Counted from the stretch's first letter, positions 25,120 to 37,562 are shown. The stretch: 64,000 nt of DNA from Cylindrobasidium torrendii FP15055 ss-10 (GCA_000934385.1 KN880536.1:1-64000), one strand, 5' to 3'. Translations and numbers: made by a program. The notes: generated by a model from the letters alone, not told the origin.

Positions 25120-25845
25120 ATGTCGCAGGCAAAGTCCTTTCTCACTCAGTGCGGAGGCGACGCGATCCAGTACGTTTCCAGTATTCTTAGCCCAGGTAAC
25201 TTTATCCCCGCACGGTGCTTACACGGCCTCAGCGCCCTATGCTCGCACCTCAATGTCCAGAAAATACGCACACCATTTCCCTCCGTGTCATACGCGCCTA
25301 GCTATCTGGACTATCCGGTCCTACGCGATGCCCACATCCCGACACATGTCCTTGTCATGCAGACCTTGGCCAGACACTCAACTGCTCCAATCCTGCTCGC
25401 TCCTGTGGACGGAGATCTCTTTACCAAGTCATTCCAGACAGACATCATACCCCCAGGACCTCCCGGCACAACGCGTCCAGTACCCTTTCCCACATCTGAA
25501 GGCCTCTATGTCTCCTTACCCGTCGTAGATGCGGTCAGCGTCGTACCCCATGCAGAATCCTTTGGCCTGCTCCTTCTGTTCGCTCTCGGATTCGAAAAAG
25601 ATACCAACATGCTGGCCTATCAAATGCTTCCAGTCGCGGTTGTAGACGAGTTTCCCAACGCGGCAGCTATGGCGCAGGCAATGGCAGATATCCCAGAAGA
25701 CGTTTTCGAACACTGCTTCCGCCTCAACATGGGTCTATGGAAAAACGTCCTGAGCCTGGGCGTCAACGACGCGCGCATCGTCGACATGGTGCGCACCGCG
25801 TTCAACGTGACGGCTGAAGCTCGCAGGTTGCGCATGCGCCAATGA
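25120..25845 (+). CDS. Hypothetical protein
   Basis: An open frame of 241 residues starts MSQAKSFLTQCGG and ends RRLRMRQ. A possible in-frame intron at 25170-25232 (63 bp, GT..AG) would shorten it by 21 residues; removing it joins DAI to HALCSHLNVQ and looks more natural. No signal peptide. One hydrophobic stretch (SFGLLLLFALGF) is probably part of a folded core rather than a membrane segment. The composition and the alternation of hydrophobic residues look coding. I do not recognise the family. Confidence 0.6.
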   Translation: MSQAKSFLTQCGGDAIQYVSSILSPGNFIPARCLHGLSALCSHLNVQKIRTPFPSVSYAPSYLDYPVLRDAHIPTHVLVMQTLARHSTAPILLAPVDGDLFTKSFQTDIIPPGPPGTTRPVPFPTSEGLYVSLPVVDAVSVVPHAESFGLLLLFALGFEKDTNMLAYQMLPVAVVDEFPNAAAMAQAMADIPEDVFEHCFRLNMGLWKNVLSLGVNDARIVDMVRTAFNVTAEARRLRMRQ

Positions 25846-26348
25846 ACTACTTATACCTTTTCACGATTTCGTCAACGACACTCCCATCCAAGAGTCTGGC
25901 CCTGCACCGTTTTCATTCCTTGCTGCTTCACCATCGCTTTTCATAACACGTTCTTTTGCCTCAACCTATCTTACATTGGACACTGTGATGCTTTTACATT
26001 GCTTGCTTTCGCAAAGATGTCGCCCTTCTAATTGCTCTTACCTTACTTACAGATCACTTATTAGCTCCTGAACAATGGCGGCGCACTATATGTTGTATGT
26101 GGTAGTATTCTTCTGTTATATCTCTTTGTTCATGCGTCCCGTATCGCTCATCGTACATCGTTGGTTCTGGGATAAGTAGGTCGGAGAGCGGCAGGTAGGC
26201 CACATGCATATTTCGGTATGTTGCAGCCATATACATAGATGAACACCGTCACACCTGTTCATACAGTGCCGTGCTTGGTTGTGCGAGCAAGTACCACTTA
26301 CGTACCCAAAATAGTCTTGCCTCAGACTATCAAAATGTAGCCAGCCAT
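25846..26348. other. Intergenic between convergent genes
   Basis: Contains the 3' ends of the hypothetical protein gene on the plus strand and the hydrolase on the minus strand. No further gene seen. Confidence 0.5.
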
Positions 26349-27594
26349 TCATCGAAGAGCGCCGGCCATCGAATCAAGCTGTTTGTGAACTTACAGCTGG
26401 TAATTTTCAGCGCTCAGAACTTTCGACCAGGACAAGAAAAGATAAGTACTCACCGCGCCTGCTGCCATCCCTCTGAGATTTTCCTTGAATTTCCACATGA
26501 CCTTTGATTTCCATCCCTTCTCTTTCCAGTCGTCTACGTTGTCTGGAATCTCCTTCATGACATCGGAAAGCGTATCGTCGTGTGCCAACAAAGTCAGAAC
26601 GTCCTCATTCGCGTCGAGGACCGCCAGTTTCTCCACCGTGTTCCTCGCGGTGTCGACATCATCATACATCCCATCTCCCAGAGGAAGAGTAGGTGTATCA
26701 GCAGGGACAAATGGGCATCCAGCGTGATGAGGCGAAGGTCGTAAACTTCCTGGATGATGGCAACAGTCGCCTCCGAGAAGAACAAACGTGGAAGGCGTTA
26801 CTCGTGCCAATGCGGAGACATGTCCAGCACAATGTCCAGGAGTGTCGAGTATGTAGAGGCTTCCATCTGAGAAATAGTCGAAGGCGCGAAGACCAGCAAT
26901 GGTGAGATCACCGCTAGAAAAAGGTATCTTCTGGATGTCCCGTCCGCTATAAGGTTGAGGTAAGGCGCTGTACTGATGAAGAGAATAAAGGCGAACTCAA
27001 TATCCCCATGAGTAATACCGGACATCTCTAGCTCTGGATAGGGACGCAGTTCCGTCTCCTCGCCGACTACTAGACGAGTCGTGCTTGGGAATTTAGACAT
27101 ATCCCCTATAGTAATTTATGAAAACATCCCTTATATTGAGCACTTGGCTGTACTCGCCAATGTGGTCAATATGACGGTGACTGTAAACACGGCGGGTTAG
27201 ACGTCGATTGGATTCACTAAAAGTTGAGTGCATCTTACCTCCAGATTACTGCCTTAACGGAATCTAAAGAAACCCCTTTGGCAGGAAGTTTCTCATGAGC
27301 CTCTTGATCTACTTCGAACTCGACCGGTCCAGTTTTGCGCATTCCCGCATACGCCTTCTGCACACGCGGAGGATACGTCTGCTCGTCCTTTCTGATTCCC
27401 AGATCGAACATCACCCGCTCCTTTCCCTCGATGAGAAAGGCGTAGATCGGGGCCGTGTACGAGCTACTGCCCAAACGCGCGACCCCGGTGGGTGTGTAAA
27501 AGAAGGAGGAAGGCATAGCGGCAACGCGTCCAAGATGTACAGCTTTGACGCTGACTGTGGCTCCTGTGGGCGTTGTGGGAAGGATACTCAGCAT
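26349..27594 (-). CDS. Metallo-beta-lactamase-fold hydrolase (lactonase-like)
   Basis: Minus-strand exons 27594-27239, 27180-27158, 27105-27024, 26967-26454 and 26378-26349 join in phase into 334 residues. The metal-binding motif HRHIDH (HxHxDH) falls across the second exon. Downstream are the blocks DTPGHCAGH, GGDCCHHPG and LLAHDD, which supply the remaining metal ligands of the MBL fold. Fungal relatives are annotated as lactonase or YtnP-like hydrolases acting on small cyclic esters; the actual substrate cannot be told. No signal peptide, so probably cytosolic. To keep frame, intron 2 must start with GC rather than GT (27157-27106); alternative splicing models lose either the HxHxDH motif or the frame. 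Confidence 0.8.
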
Positions 27595-27790
27595 TCCGCA
27601 AGACGGGGCGACGATGGTGGTAGGTGTTGAAAATGTGTTACGCGGAGTTCTGCCCGCCTTGTCTACAATACAGTGACCTATGCGGGGTGTTTGGATTTAT
27701 CTGATTTGGATCGGCCCAGCAAGCCGGGTTGTGATAATCACAATGAACAGAACAAGTCCGCTCGAACCAGTTCGAATGCAGACAACTAAG

Positions 27791-28746
27791 CTAGATTCCC
27801 ATCCTAGTGTTCAGCCCATCTTCCGTCTTGATCCAATCCTTCACCTCTCTGAGGGTCTGGTCAACAAAACCAAACTCGGTCTCCAAGATAACGAGAAGTC
27901 TTCGTATAGCCGGACGCGAAGGATGGGGCTGCCTTCATAGAACGTCAGAATTGATTGGCGTCAAAACATGATTAGTTGTGACCTACCCGTTTATTCTTTC
28001 CTGCTCCTTCAGCTCGTCGATAGCGGCGTGAAGAGCATCGAAGAAACGTCGACAAGAGAGCCGTGCGTTCATCTGTAGGCTGGCAAGGGCACTCAAAACA
28101 AGTATCAGTCCCCATGACCTTCGAGGCATGACAGTATCACGAACGAGATTCTGTCGCGGTCCAAAGGTGCATAGAGCTCCTCGACGAGGTTCTGCATCAG
28201 AAGGGTTTGAGGATTCTCTTCTACAACGCGACAATCCATGCACACCTTATTGTCCACATACAAGCTGAGCTCTTTCTCGACATATAACATCCATTTGATC
28301 CCGTCCATTCGGCCATCTGCATTCGAAATGCAAGCGCCAGACACCTCTATCGCGTACATTTCGAGGTATCTAAAGAGCTTCTCGAGGAGGTCTTGACCGT
28401 GCCCTTCGTGGATGAGCCGGCGGCTCTCGCCTGTTATGGTCTGATACTCGCGTCGAAAGTCCATTGTGGGTTTGCTTGTGCCAGCGAACGTGAGGATATG
28501 CGATAGCGCTGTGTACGGGGTGGTGACGTTCAACTTCTTGGTAAGTGTAGAAGGTTCGGGGTCGGCGTTCGATGCAATAGTGATGTTGGATGGAGGCGCT
28601 GCATCACGAGTTGGTTGGCTCAGAAAGTAGATGCTATCTGCCTGGGTGTGCGTATCAAGCGGAAGCTTAGGCGCATTCTGTATTTCGGATGCCTTTGGAT
28701 TCGTGGCAAAGGATAGTAGCGAGGCTGTCGTCGCGGACATGGTCAA
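27791..28746 (-). CDS. Hypothetical protein, 277 residues
   Basis: Exons 28746-28141, 28072-27987 and 27932-27791 (minus strand) join in phase. The N-terminal 70 residues are low-complexity and Ser/Thr/Pro-rich. The remainder is helical and charged, with motifs FRREYQ, RLIHEGHGQDLLEKLFRYLEM, a short Cys motif (CMDC) and a C-terminal REVKDWI segment. I do not recognise the family. It starts 280 bases from the start of the neighbouring minus-strand gene and lies head-to-tail with the MBL hydrolase. Confidence 0.6.
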
Positions 28747-29026
28747 AGTTGTAGCGGCAATATAGTTAGTCGTTAGCTAGATCCCCAGAAAATCGATGCG
28801 CGCGGATTTGCTTGGCCTGAGCAGTGGGAAGCTGTCGGCCACGATTCTTATGCTCAGCGCTCAGTGCAATAGCATAAACCTCATGGTTGCTGGAAAGGGT
28901 AGACGATCGTGACACAGCCACATCACTCGTCCTCTCCCACGGTCATCTCTGAATACATTGCTCGAGGTTACAGCGCCTCTGGTTACATTGAGCAGACCAC
29001 AACGAGGAAACTCAGGTGCTCGACTA

Positions 29027-29754
29027 CTATTGTACCGCTGGGCGTGTCAAATCCTGGAAACACCTATGCCCAGCGCAGGCCTCCTTCATGTTGACCTTCA
29101 GAGATATACTGCCATCCAAAATCTGCACAGTTTTGATGTGAGGCCGAACCTTGGCGGGTCTTCTCGCCTGTGGGGTAAAGATTGCTCTTTTGAATGTCTC
29201 CCTCGTCGCCTCATAGCCCTTATCCCATTCCAAAGCAATGCGAAAAGTCTCCACCCCCTTCGGCAACTCGACGCGCAGGATTCGAGGGTCTGGGATAGCC
29301 CAGTTGAGATACTGCAATCCAAATGTCCGAAGGTTTGGAAAGAGCCTCTGGAAGCGAACCGAGTCCGTGACAAAGGTAATGCACATTGGCACCTCTGGTG
29401 CCCGTGGCTGCGTGGGACTGTCGACAAGGTGGTAAGTGATTGCTTCGACCCACATTCGCGGGCGCATGTTGCGCATTTCCCATGGCCCACCGATGCGAAA
29501 ATGAGGTCCGGCTTGGCGCCCATGATGCGTGTGAAGAGGTGGGTGTGATGGTCGCTGTTGAAGATGTGTACGTTGGTGAGGAAGACTCGCATGAGTTCCC
29601 AAGACGTATTGCGCGACATCAAAATCCAGACAAAGAAGAAGCGAAGACGCTCGCGGCGTGTGAGGTAGATATCGTTCCATCCCATAGCAATGATAACCGC
29701 AAGGATGTCATTTGGGAGGCGCGTATTAGGAGGCAAGTAGTTGAGAGTAGACAT
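29027..29754 (-). CDS. Possible F-box-like protein, frame uncertain
   Basis: The N-terminal frame begins MSTLNYLPPNTRLPNDILAV, reminiscent of a fungal F-box (LPNDIL). The C-terminal coding signal lies in a different frame (VPMCITFVTDSVRFQRLFPN ... ending at 29027). Both look coding, and the switch falls around 29470-29580. A very short 32-bp intron (GTCTTC..CAACAG) would connect them; otherwise a frameshift has broken the gene. Fungal F-box proteins often have such leucine-rich tails. Treat as either a poorly modelled gene or a recent pseudogene. Confidence 0.4.
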
Positions 29755-30552
29755 CGTGAAAATTTTGGTCTTATACTCGAGAATCTTACGTTATACCATC
29801 CATCGAAGGGGTTGTGACATTGTAGTCAGACAGGATAGTGAAACGCATAAAATGGAGCCATTAGACTTACAAGACTGCAGTGGATGGTACATAGCTGTGC
29901 GATGGGACCATCAGGATTGAGAGGGGCCAACCAAGGTCTGCCAAAGTTCGTCTAATCAGTGTTGGTTCGAGTATCTACAATGTCAATGTATGCTATGCAC
30001 TAGAGTTACCGATTTCTCTTTGGCAAAATGGTGAGTTCATATCCTACCCCATTTTCAGTTCGTTCTTTGTTCAGGAGCTGCGCCACTCGGAGGCAATGGC
30101 ATCAGGGCATGATCGACAGCTCGTTCATCTTTGAATCCTCTGACCGTCAAAATTGCCGCCATGAGATGCCGTGTCACTTATGCGCGCTTTTGATTCATCG
30201 ACTCCTTCGACTGTTATTGAACTTGCTGTTGCACTTTACGCTCGAAGCTGACCCTCACTCATATGTAGATGACCCCCAAGCGCTAAGCCTCCGACATAGA
30301 AGGGCGTTTTAGAGTACAGTTTTGCCCCGCCGTCCTTGGCCCGTACTATGCACATTTTGAAACGCGCGACCCATATGTTCTAGCCGCTCGAACCCTTGTG
30401 AACAGTTGAACCCAGTTTGGGTGAAACGCTCAGGTGGAGCGGCGACCTATATAAGCGCGTCCACAAGCGCATTCGATGTTTTCAATTCATTGCCCTTTTT
30501 CCCTTGCTTTTTCACACCGGGCCTTTACTTTCTTGCTTTCTTTGGAACTATC
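29755..30552. other. Divergent intergenic region upstream of the GH76 gene
   Basis: Contains the promoters of the possible F-box gene (minus) and of the GH76 gene (plus). A TATA-like tataag near 30452 lies about 100 bases before the GH76 start. No other gene seen. Confidence 0.45.
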
Positions 30553-32011
30553 ATGCATTCTTTCAAGGCCACCGCCACTTCTTTCTTCATTCTAGCCCCA
30601 ACGCTGGTGCATGGGCTCTGCCAGAAATATGTCGACGCAGCATCGACCGCAGCGAAGAACCTACAGGCGACCTATTTCAAGGACGGGACGTATGGGGATC
30701 AGGCTATCTGGATCAGCGCGGTTGACAACTGGCACCTCCAGCGACGTGCGTTTCCATTCACAACGCGGGTTGGCCAAGCTAACGGATGTATCCAGTTGAC
30801 AAACTTACCGGGCAGACAACATATTCCGATGTGATCAACACCGTCTACAGAGGCAATGAGCTTTATCTTGAGTTTGGCGGCTCGTACGACGATGTCCAAT
30901 GGGTCGTCATCGACTATCTTCTCGCTGGAGACGTCGACTCGGCCAAGAAGTACTACGACATTGCTAGCTCGGCGGTCGACAGCGATTACTGTGGTGGTGG
31001 ATGTGCGTCTCTCTCTTCCTTTTACTTGCGAACCTTTCTCACGGAATCCCAGTGTTCTGGAGCGACGACCGCGACTACAAGAACTCCATTGTAGGTTCTG
31101 CGAAGCTTCAGATATGGCCAGCGCTAACGTATGGCAGACGAATGAGCTGTACCTTGCTACTTCTGGATACATGTACGAAGCTACCCAGGATGAGGAGTAC
31201 CTCACGAACCTGAAGGACAGTGCGTACCTCGACTTTTTCCCCTCGATGCATGCGTGCTCACATGGTCAATAGCTTGGGAGTGGTTCGATGCTTCGGCATT
31301 GAAAGGGGACAATGGACGTGAGTGACTGCGGTTAGTGTTCGCTGCCAAGAAGGCGACTGAGGATTTGTAGTCTACAACGATGGACTGACCAAGGATGGAA
31401 AGTGCGCCAACAATGGCGAGACTCAATGGTACTGTTATTCACCTCAAAGTGGCATTCAAGGAATAACATGGGAAATAGGACATACAACCAAGGGGTCGTT
31501 CTTGTCGGTCTTGGATACCTTGCCAAGTGTTCGTTTCATGTATCCTACACTCTTGTCATGATCCTTACTCCCGACAACAGACGCGGACAACCAAGACGCA
31601 GTCTCGAAAGCATACGCCATCATGGACGCTATCATTGACAACTTGACTGTCGACGGCGGTCTCCGCGAGAGCTGCGAGTCCGACACTGAGAACCAATGCA
31701 ACGACGACCAGCAATCCTTCAAGGGCATTACTATTGCTTATATGTGCGTCTCCTCATCTTCTCCCCGTTATCTGGATAGGTACTGACCAAGCTCAAGGCA
31801 ATGGTTCTTGTCTCTTGCCTCTGACGACGGCACGAAGTACGGTGACTTCATCAAGTCACAAGCAGACAAGATTATCGCCAACGCCGACGATGGCAAGGGC
31901 AACTACAGCAACCTGTGGTATGCATCGGACAATGGCGGTGCGGACCGTACTGGCCCGTCGCAGGGCGCGGCACTTGGTGCTCTAGTGGCTGCTGGCTCGT
32001 TGACATGTTAA
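30553..32011 (+). CDS. Secreted GH76 endo-alpha-1,6-mannanase
   Basis: Nine exons (30553-30745, 30796-31002, 31053-31090, 31138-31219, 31273-31317, 31371-31428, 31479-31528, 31581-31743, 31798-32011) give 349 residues. An N-terminal signal peptide (MHSFKATATSFFILAPTLVHG) is followed by the (alpha/alpha)6-barrel sequence of GH76. The Asp-Asp pair in SYDDVQW (about 96-97) fits the catalytic DD motif. Family blocks CGGG, YKNSITNELYLA, TYNQG and QQSFKGI are present. No C-terminal GPI-type tail is apparent (it ends GALVAAGSLTC). The enzyme family cleaves alpha-1,6-mannan backbones, so the protein may act in wall remodelling or in feeding on yeast-type mannan. Confidence 0.9.
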
Positions 32012-32321
32012 TGCATAATGAGCGGGTGCGAGGGGGATTTAATATACCATTTCTTGATGATTGCTCTCGAATTTTGTCTGATTCGTGACGCGTGAAGCTT
32101 GGAGCTTGGAGACTGTTGTCTTCCACGCATAAGGCAGTGACTGGAGCGAATGCATATGCCACTGAATTTGAGAACGCAACTCGCTCAAATTTTTGCCAAG
32201 TCTACAACAAGTGGATTGCAGTCTCCTAAAGAGCTACTATTACATTATGCTGGAGTCATTATGGGTGTCGTAAAGTATCTAGTTTCTACACATCGCTCAG
32301 TCCACTCTATGCATAGCCAAT
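32012..32321. other. Short intergenic region between convergent genes
   Basis: Holds the 3' ends of the GH76 and alpha/beta-hydrolase genes; no further gene seen. Confidence 0.5.
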
Positions 32322-33718
32322 CTACTCGACCTTGCTGTGAACTTTGTACATCCAGTCAACGACCGTAGGTGTGAGCGGGCTGAACTCCTTCGGGTTCGGG
32401 CCCCAGAAGAACGAGTAGTACGGGTCGTTGTGGTTGCCCGCGGGCTGGTAGCAGTAGGTGATGCGCTCCTCGCCATCGGCACCAGCAGCCCACTCCTTGC
32501 GGCCCTTGAAGTGGCGCTCGTAGAGGGAAACAATCGAATCACGCAGGGGCTCGAACTCGCCGACGGTGATGAGAATCTTGTTGATGAGGTTCTCTGATCC
32601 TTCGAACCAGCCGTCGGGGGCATGCGAAGCCTCCATGTACGGGATCTGGTCCTGAGGGACAGCCTTCATGACGGGCGCGCCCCACTTGATGAGGGTGTCT
32701 GCAGAGGTAATATCGGTGTGGTTGTTTTCCTGGAACGAGTTGGGGACGTCGGTGCCGGTAACGGAAATCCAGGGTGAGAGCAGGTAGCCACCGCCGAGCT
32801 TGCGGCCTGGGGGAAGGACGAAGGGCTCAACGCCAGGGATAGGGTGCAGCATGTGGGAGAGCAGCATGAGGATGAGGTTGCTACCAGCGGACTCGCCGAC
32901 CATTGTGATACCCTCGGGAGGCACACCTTGAGCGATGAGGTGGTTGAGCATGACGACGAGCTGGCGGAGGGGCAGGGGGTAGTCGCCCTCTGGGTGCAGA
33001 GCTGATAGATATGTTAATAACCGAATCTTCAAACACGAGGTCGACTCACCATAGGAGAGTGCGGCCAGGCCGGTATCAACACCCTTGTCCTTGAGCTGAC
33101 CCTTCATCCAGTTCCAGAATGGGTAGCCCTCAGCGGGAGCATGAACGAGGAAAGCACCACCTGAGCAGAAATGAGAAGCCGTATGCGGGGTTCGGAAGGT
33201 GGGCTCACCGTGAAGGAAGATGTTGACACGCTTGTGGTTGCGTTCGCCAATCCACATGAGCTTCGCGCCGAGGTCGAGCTCGTCAATGACCATGGGCAGA
33301 CCAACTTCTCCGGTGTACTTGACATAGACATCGTAGCTGTTGCCGAAGATCCATTGCAGCTGGGCAATGTTGAGGTGGGTCAAGTAATGAACGGCGTAGT
33401 GGGAGATGACGCGGCGCCAGGTCTTTTGAGAAGATGCTTTGTCCCAAGGGGAAAGCAACAGCCGTGTCGCGAGCTTGGCGGCTAGGGAAATGTCAAAAGA
33501 TGCACGGAAAGTGCAGCAGATATAGCGTACGCAAGCTGGCGAATGTCAAGTAGATCCCGGCGATCTCAGAGTAAGTAATAGCGACCTTGCGAGTGTGTTT
33601 GACCATCTATGTGTGTAGGTCAGAATGGTTTATGTGCAGAAGAGAGCTGACTGACGATGAGAGGGAGAATGTGTTGTATGTTCTGGACTGCCCCGTCCAG
33701 CTTTTTGTACGAAAACAT
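32322..33718 (-). CDS. Alpha/beta hydrolase, HSL-type esterase (steryl acetyl hydrolase-like)
   Basis: Minus-strand exons 33718-33656, 33606-33531, 33481-33209, 33160-33050 and 33001-32322 join in phase into 400 residues. The oxyanion motif HGGAFLVH and the nucleophile elbow GESAG identify the hormone-sensitive-lipase branch. A later Asp (EFEPLRD) and His (AGNHND) are plausible triad partners. The N-terminus carries a hydrophobic segment (ITYSEIAGIYLTFAS) that could anchor it to a membrane. Fungal homologues include sterol or lipid deacetylases such as Say1. The exact substrate is not visible. Confidence 0.85.
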
Positions 33719-34499
33719 AGTAGCCCGCCGTAGCGAATTTACGCGGTGCCGCCGTTATCCATAGCAGCGTACACCATGTCCGTGATTCGCAGCGTGGAGG
33801 GTTGAGGTAGTTCGGCGTCCCATCGTGGTCGTCAGAAAGAAAGACTTGTCGATCACATCAAAAGCATCCACTGCCTCCATGTTTGACAGCGAATTGTGAG
33901 CTGAGGACATTGAACCTGCCCAATGTACTCGATACGCGTCGGTGATGCGCCAATCTCATTAGGCGGTCGGACCCAAGTAACCTGTAAATCTCGCCGGAGT
34001 CTATCTTCGAATTTGGTGTTCGACATCCATTCACATGGTGTACGGCGAAGCGCATCGCGACATATCACTGGGTCTGCTCATAGTTACACTGCCAGTGTGT
34101 ATCACGTCAGGCTCCCGCCACCGTACTTGCAGACCAGACGATATCCCGACGATATCCTGTTTGGATTGCCCGACTCAGCGTATCTACACCGTTTATCCCG
34201 TAGCACAGAGGCGTTCCGCTTTTCATAACTTGCAGCGTCTTTCTATTCTGTCCATATCGGCCGTTTCGCCAGTCCCTGCGGTCCAGCACGCGATCATTGA
34301 TATTGAGGCGGCGCCCATTGCGGACGGTATTAGAGTGAATGATCCTGCATAATCTTGATTGCGACTAACAACGAAGTAAAATATCCTATAACCGTGAGCA
34401 CTGTGTAAGAACCATCACTCGAAGTGGGAAAGAAGTTGGACGTGGCGTTCGGTTCTAAAGTCGCCAAATTGTACATCAAGTGGCACAGGCCGAGAAGAC
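33719..34499. other. Intergenic region, nothing recognised
   Basis: Contains the promoter of the alpha/beta hydrolase. Several short frames on both strands show no convincing coding signal. Confidence 0.45.
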
Positions 34500-34683
34500 A
34501 AACAATCCCACAATTTATTTAATGCAAAAACTTGAGGTCGTAAAGGTCGTGAATTTGCGCGCATATACATAATTAAGACAGCTGAATAAATCTTGGAATT
34601 TACCTACGAGTTCACCATAATTTCTTCACACCAACACTTGGTATCACGTTATTTTCCACTCTGTATACATCCTATCTCTTCTA

Positions 34684-36632
34684 TCAAGCTTTCTCAGCCT
34701 TCTCAGCAGCCTCCAGCTCGGCTGTCTTCTCACATTCCTTGCAGTGCACCGGGCACGCAGAATCATAGTGGTCACCAAAATCCGTTGGAACAGCTGGGGA
34801 TCCAGCAGCAATGGTCGATGTCTGTGTTCCAGCAGGAGACGGTGCTCCAACCACGGTACTTGGTGTTCCTGCACGAACATTCAAACCCAAATCGCCGCCA
34901 CCAGTGCATCCAAGTTGAAGAAGGATCAAGGCGACCTCAACCCTCTCCGAGTCGTGGTAGTTATTCTTCGAGGGTACCGATAGAGCCTCGGGGCAGGACG
35001 TATCCGTGGGTGGAATAGGTGCAATGCTCGGTTCACTGGCAAGTTCGAGGAGGCCCTGTGCGGCTTCCTCGACGTCCAAGTTGTCGTGTAAGGTGGCACT
35101 GGATGGGACTACTGAAGTCGCTGGTGTTATGATGGAAGTCTTGGACCCGATGTAATGACCATCGGCCGTGACTACCAAGTTGTGCGATTCCGAAGTTATG
35201 GCGACAGCCTCCTCGACATCGTCAAGGTGTCCACCGATTTTGGTGCGCTCAAATGAGTCGCGATGGAGAACCGGAGATGGAGAAGGGCTACGCCTTGGGG
35301 AAATCCTGAACGGCGAGGTCGGCAGAGGTTTCATAGGGCGTGCAGTATTGGAGTCATCGGAACGTAGGACGGAATCCATGAGAGAGCCTGAGTACTTTGA
35401 TTTGCGGTTGATGCTGGACCTGGCGTCGTAGATCGTTCTCGTATTATTTGGGGCGAAGTACCGAGCGTTGTAGACGGTACGTCCGACGGGGGAGTCGAAA
35501 TTATAAACGAGGGGAGCGTCGACGGTAGACTGAGTTTCCTTGCAGGGAGAGGCGTTCTAAACAAATGGTAAGAGCGCATTTCATTGAATAGTAAGACTTT
35601 GATAACACACCTCAATTCCTTCACGCGCACGGCTGTGTATGTTGGAGCGACGAGGGATTCCTTTGCCCTGTTGCATTTCGTGAGTAATAGTAGTCTCAGC
35701 GTTCACCACAAAACTGCGTACTTGAATGTTGCTCGCAGACGGAGCCAAAGCAATACGCGCTGAATCAGCAGGAGTGACGGTTGAAGTGGGATGAGCATCC
35801 ACCCGGCGATCTTCCTCTCCAAATAAGGCTTGAAGACTATCAGAAAAATCCTCCTCCAACGCGTTTCTCTTCCGTCCTTTCTTGGACGTCAAAGCTATCT
35901 TTTCTGACTTCGCTGTTGGGACGTCCTGCTTCACAGCCTTGAGTGATTTGCCTTTGGCAGAGGGCCAGACCTAGAGAGGAAAACGAGTGAGCAAAAATGG
36001 ACAGCCGGCGCCGATAGCGAAACGCACCACCCATGACAGCTTCTCCTCATCCGTTGCCTGGCGGACTGGAGGCGCAATCTTTCCAAAGTATCCCGCATGT
36101 TTATGTATGAACGCGGCCCTGTCGAACGGCTCAGCCATTGAATGTTTCGTTTTTTTGTTCTTTTTGTTGACGTTGGCGACCAAGCACGGCTTTGAGAGAA
36201 AAGCAGTATCCGTAGAGGTTAAATCACACACGTCGCAATGGAATGGCTGCTCCCGCGTGCTGAAAACCACATTAGATGTGAATGAACATGGTGAACATGA
36301 TAGTACGCACTGGATAAAGACATGACTTTCAACGTTGCTCCGTTGGATGCTCTTGAATCCACAACCATCATTCTCGCAAGTGTACGACCTATACCCACAA
36401 CATCAGAACCGAGTGCCGGCATAGTATATAGAGCAAGGGCGAACATGTCTGCTTTCCTCTCCTCGCTGGCGTGCATTTGTTTGTAGTGCCGAATCACATC
36501 GCTCATCCGCGTCTCCGGCCTGGTGTAAGTGCACTCTTTGCACTTGATAATGGCCGTCTTGCTTGAAGCACTACTCTGAGCGGCATAGGCGTCAGCAGCA
36601 GCGTTTCGAGTTGCTCGTGGACGTACTGGCAT
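34684..36632 (-). CDS. C2H2 zinc-finger protein, family member B (znf-B)
   Basis: Minus-strand exons 36632-36627, 36575-36445, 36388-36311, 36259-36028, 35970-35722, 35667-35611 and 35556-34684 join in phase into 541 residues. The order matches znf-A: finger 1 (CKECTYTRPETRMSDVIRHY), finger 2 (CENDGCG...H), then CDVC and the segment KPCLVANVN. After that come FDRAAFIHKH, PPVRQATDEEKLSWVV, a Lys-rich stretch and a long disordered tail. The tail ends in CPVHCKECE and an alanine/glutamate helix. Intron positions are those of znf-A, including the 78-base exon; one extra 57-base exon is inserted in the tail. Inverted relative to znf-A. Probable nuclear regulator of unknown target. Confidence 0.8.
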
Positions 36633-36815
36633 GTTTGATGACGATGCAGGTAAATAGTCAAAAGGATGCAGTCGGTGGTGGTGGTGAAAAGCTAACAAAA
36701 AGTGCGATCACAGGCACTAAGTCGGCTGGTTCCACGAGCGCTCCGGTCCCGTGACCAGACATTGTCCTAACGCGGTTTCCTAGTTGCTTGAGGATGTGTC
36801 AGCGATCACTGCTGC
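36633..36815 (-). promoter_or_regulatory. Promoter block of znf-B, conserved with znf-A
   Basis: Reversed, this reads tgatcgctgacacatcct, then aggacaatgtctggtcac and a CACCACCACC tract before the ATG, matching 22030-22204. Conservation is stronger than expected for unconstrained spacer. Confidence 0.6.
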
Positions 36816-37562
36816 CGCGTGGCAGCCGGCTATGATTTCGATCGAGCACTGGAAAGCGTTCATCAGTTCTGACAAGGCTGCAGCTCCTTGATACGTAGTA
36901 CTCAGACAGTAGTTCCACGTAAGATCTAATAAGTGTTTGTGGCCAACCAGCTAGCTGTAAGTGTCATTGTGCCTCGCAATCGTTCAAAGTACGAGGCTTC
37001 GTGCAAGCATATGTACATCTTAGGATTTAATCGGAGCTCGTTAGTATAGTAGAATTTTGTTAGGAAACAATGACTGATATAACAATCCGTTTTTCTCGAT
37101 ACCCAAAGGTTTATATCTGGCCTTGATATTTTACATTGAGCTTGCGTGTTATGGTGGAGGATGTGATGAATCTTCCTGCGGCTGTAGTGATTCGTCAGCG
37201 ATTGGAAACGCCTATTGGGGTCAAATGCCTCCCTTCGAGGGATCTCTGCCTCGGAGCATGTTCATGCAATCGTCTTATATGACCACTGGCGAGCGCGTTG
37301 TTCATGAAAACAAATAAATAAATGAGCCTCCTCGTTTTTTGTATCTATTGATATCAATGTACGTGTGTGACAATCATAGGTCTTGAGCTGTCAGTCTGGC
37401 GACGGAGTGAAAAATCAGATGCATTGCACACGAATAACCCTTTCTTCAAGATTTGAATAAAGCAGCGTAAATAAGAAGCACGACAAAAGAAAGGTATGCA
37501 CGACTGTCTGTAAATATACGAGATACAGAAACCGTCCATGCACATGGCTAAAAAAGAACTGA
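36816..37562. other. Intergenic between znf-B and glutaminase-1
   Basis: No gene seen. The piece near 37285-37360 (gttcatgaaaacaaa ... atgagcctcctcg) recurs, diverged, at 52990-53045 and, reversed, at 57740-57770, so it is part of the duplicated segment. Confidence 0.45.
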
